A stretch of DNA of 6,625 nt from Planctomycetia bacterium (GTDB lineage Bacteria; Planctomycetota; Phycisphaerae; Phycisphaerales; UBA1924): NCBI GenBank assembly GCA_005776545.1, contig SXOY01000125.1, positions 1 to 6,625 of the forward strand, written 5' to 3'. Below, piece after piece: positions 4,865-6,625 of the stretch. Position numbers and translations under genes: made by a program. The notes beneath the pieces were generated by a model. It had not been told where the DNA came from. It saw nothing but the letters and a program-made list of their open reading frames with translations, and did not search any database. The number at the start of each line of letters is the position of its first letter. Positions within the stretch are counted from its first letter, which is position 1.

Positions 4865-6588
4865 TGAAAACCAACCTCGCAATAATTCTCTGTGCGGCCG
4901 TTGCAACTTTTGGGCCGATCGCGAGTGCCCAGCAAGACATCCCTTCCAAAGTCGACCTTTCCTTCAATCGATATCACACCGCCGATGAAATCAACAAGGC
5001 GCTGCAAGACCTCGCTAATGCTTACCCCGACATCTGTACAGTGACCAGCATCGGTAAGAGCCTCAAAGGTCGCGACATGCTGGTGCTGACGATCGGAAAC
5101 GCGAAATCTGCGCCAATCGCCGACAAGCCCGCGATGTGGATCGATGGCGCTATTCACGCAAACGAAATTCAGGCCGCCGAAGCAGTGCTTTATTCCGCGT
5201 GGTATCTCACCAAGGCCTACGGAAACAACAAGAATCTCACAGATCTTGTCGATCGGTGTTCCTTTCACATGCTTCCGATGTTGAACCCCGACAGCCGCGT
5301 GGTCTGGTTCAATGAGCCTTCATCGCCCAACAATCACCGCCACAACCAGCGTGCCAGTGATCACGATCGCGATGGTGAAATGAATGAAGATGGTCCCGAT
5401 GATCTCGATGGCGATGGCAGCGTGACGCAAATGTGGAAGGCCGACCCGCAGGGGCGATGGGAACGCGACAAGGTTGATCCTCGCATTTTCCGGCGCGTTG
5501 CTGCGGATAAACCGCCGGGCGGCTGGACCAATCTTGGAGAAGAGGGGATTGATAATGATGGCGATGGCCAGATCAATGATGATCCCGATGGCGCGGACGA
5601 CATGAATCGAAACTGGCCTGCAGGATGGTTACCAAACTTCGTGCAGTTTGGCGCAGGCCCCTACCCGTTCTCTGCACCAGAGACTCGCGCAGTCGGTGCA
5701 TTCATTGAATCGCGACCAAACATAGCCGCGGTTCAGTCATACCACAACGCCGGCGGCATGATCCTCCGAGGTCCAGGCGCATCATTCCGCGAATCTTTCT
5801 ACCCCGGCGGCGATGCCCGCGCCTACGACCAGATCGCCGCCGTTGGCGAGCAATTGCTTCCGTATTACAAGTCGATGGTGATCTACAAAGACCTATACAC
5901 TGTGCACGGCGGCCTGGTGAACTGGACCGCCGAATCACTGGGTATTTTTTCGTTTACCAACGAACTCTGGAACCCGGCGAAGTATTTTCAGCGCGACCAG
6001 GAAAATCCAAGCGAAGAGCAGCAATGGCTCTGGCGCGACCGCATCGCGTTTGGCCAACTTTTCACCGACTACAAAGAATTCAATCATCCCAAGCACGGCA
6101 AAGTCCTGATTGGCGGCCTGAACAAATGGTCCGCACGCAGCACACCGACCTTCATGCTTGAAGAAGAATGCCATCGCAACTTTGCATTCACCATGTTTCA
6201 CGCTGACCAGACTCCGGAACTTTCGATGGTGCGGCACCTTGTCACCAAAGTCACCGATGGACTCTGGTCGATTTCGATCGAGATCGAGAATTCCAGACTC
6301 ATTCCGACGCGCAGTGACAATGCCCGCAACAAGGCCATCGGAACCAATGACATTCTCAAAGTGGAAGCCGGAAAAGTTGTCGCGGCGTTCCGCCTGTCGA
6401 ACTGGTTTGACACCGATCCAGAACCAGTGCTTCATGAGCCAGACCGAATCCAACTTCCTTCCGGTGTACCGGGCAAGGGGTCGGTCATGTTCCGGTTTCT
6501 GGTTGAAGCTCCGGCAGAGAGCAAGGCCCTATTCAGCTACACATCCGAAAAGGCTCGCACTCTTCATAAAGTCATCGACCTGCGCTAA
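4864..6588 (+). CDS. Secreted zinc carboxypeptidase, M14 family (PF00246), with intact active site
   Basis: A 574-aa exported metallocarboxypeptidase that would remove C-terminal residues from peptides outside the cytoplasm. Signal peptide 1-22 (A-S-A before QQ). The M14 domain spans about 32-405 with zinc ligands His98 and Glu101 in GAIHANE and His294 in QSYHNAGG, and catalytic Glu367 in FSFTNELW. Asn248-Arg249 in DMNRNWP match the carboxylate-binding Asn-Arg of carboxypeptidase A, and Arg70 in SLKGRD matches its Arg71. YPFSAPETRAV (267-277) is another family signature. Between the zinc motif and the NR motif are two Asp-rich loops of calcium-binding type (166-185 DHDRDG...DGDG; 230-240 DNDGDG), absent from classical carboxypeptidases. 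These and the C-terminal domain (about 450-574) explain the greater length than the roughly 300-residue catalytic core. It overlaps the degenerate paralogue by 1 nt and is surely co-translated with it. Substrate preference is not readable; no terminator is visible in the 37 nt left after the stop. Confidence 0.93.
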   Translation: MKTNLAIILCAAVATFGPIASAQQDIPSKVDLSFNRYHTADEINKALQDLANAYPDICTVTSIGKSLKGRDMLVLTIGNAKSAPIADKPAMWIDGAIHANEIQAAEAVLYSAWYLTKAYGNNKNLTDLVDRCSFHMLPMLNPDSRVVWFNEPSSPNNHRHNQRASDHDRDGEMNEDGPDDLDGDGSVTQMWKADPQGRWERDKVDPRIFRRVAADKPPGGWTNLGEEGIDNDGDGQINDDPDGADDMNRNWPAGWLPNFVQFGAGPYPFSAPETRAVGAFIESRPNIAAVQSYHNAGGMILRGPGASFRESFYPGGDARAYDQIAAVGEQLLPYYKSMVIYKDLYTVHGGLVNWTAESLGIFSFTNELWNPAKYFQRDQENPSEEQQWLWRDRIAFGQLFTDYKEFNHPKHGKVLIGGLNKWSARSTPTFMLEEECHRNFAFTMFHADQTPELSMVRHLVTKVTDGLWSISIEIENSRLIPTRSDNARNKAIGTNDILKVEAGKVVAAFRLSNWFDTDPEPVLHEPDRIQLPSGVPGKGSVMFRFLVEAPAESKALFSYTSEKARTLHKVIDLR

Positions 6589-6625
6589 ACCGGTTTCCCG
6601 CCAACAGTCACATTGGTTGCGCGAC

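Noticed and set aside
4082..4906. Long minus-strand open frame opposite the M14 junction
   Set aside because: It is antisense to two recognisable domains, has Thr/Ala-rich and Trp/Arg-rich shadow sequence from the low-complexity tract, and has no ribosome binding site.
6587..6596. Ten-base palindrome AAACCGGTTT overlapping the last stop codon
   Set aside because: Several palindromes of this length are expected by chance in 6.6 kb, and there is no stem extension or T run to make a terminator.

Overview
The window (about 57% G+C by eye) looks like a chromosomal stretch of a free-living, Gram-negative-type bacterium with a large exported proteome. Four of the five proteins have export signals and the fifth is a membrane permease. 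The style points to Planctomycetota: secreted serine hydrolases with a Pro-rich mature N-terminus, secreted M14 peptidases with D-x-D-x-D-G inserts, often-absent Shine-Dalgarno sequences, and a seven-base tandem repeat between genes. That assignment is inference from protein style; no marker gene is present.

Left arm (1-1669, minus strand): two genes of a sugar-type ABC importer. An RbsC-like permease (560-1669) is followed 19 nt downstream by an RbsB-like periplasmic binding protein (start at 540, runs off the left edge). No ATPase gene lies upstream of the permease, so it must lie past the left edge or elsewhere.

Divergent gap (1670-1755): 86 nt separate the permease from the rightward genes. 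It holds an imperfect 12+12 bp inverted repeat (1707-1745) next to a perfect TTGACA hexamer, the best operator candidate in the window.

Right arm (1756-6588, plus strand): a beta-lactamase-fold serine hydrolase with a probable lipoprotein signal (1756-2949), then a 64-nt gap carrying four CTCAGCA-type heptamers and a T7 run, then two paralogous secreted M14 carboxypeptidase-like proteins (3014-4864 and 4864-6588) joined by a TAATG stop/start overlap. The second keeps every M14 active-site residue I could locate. The first keeps the scaffold but has lost the zinc ligands, the catalytic Glu and the substrate-carboxylate-binding residues, and has gained an Ala/Pro- and Arg/Gly-rich linker. The most interesting reading is a translationally coupled enzyme/pseudoenzyme pair working outside the cytoplasm, perhaps with the lipoprotein hydrolase, on peptides whose products could be taken up. 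The functional link to the importer is speculative. Every gene-sized stretch is explained; no RNA genes, mobile elements or CRISPR arrays were seen.
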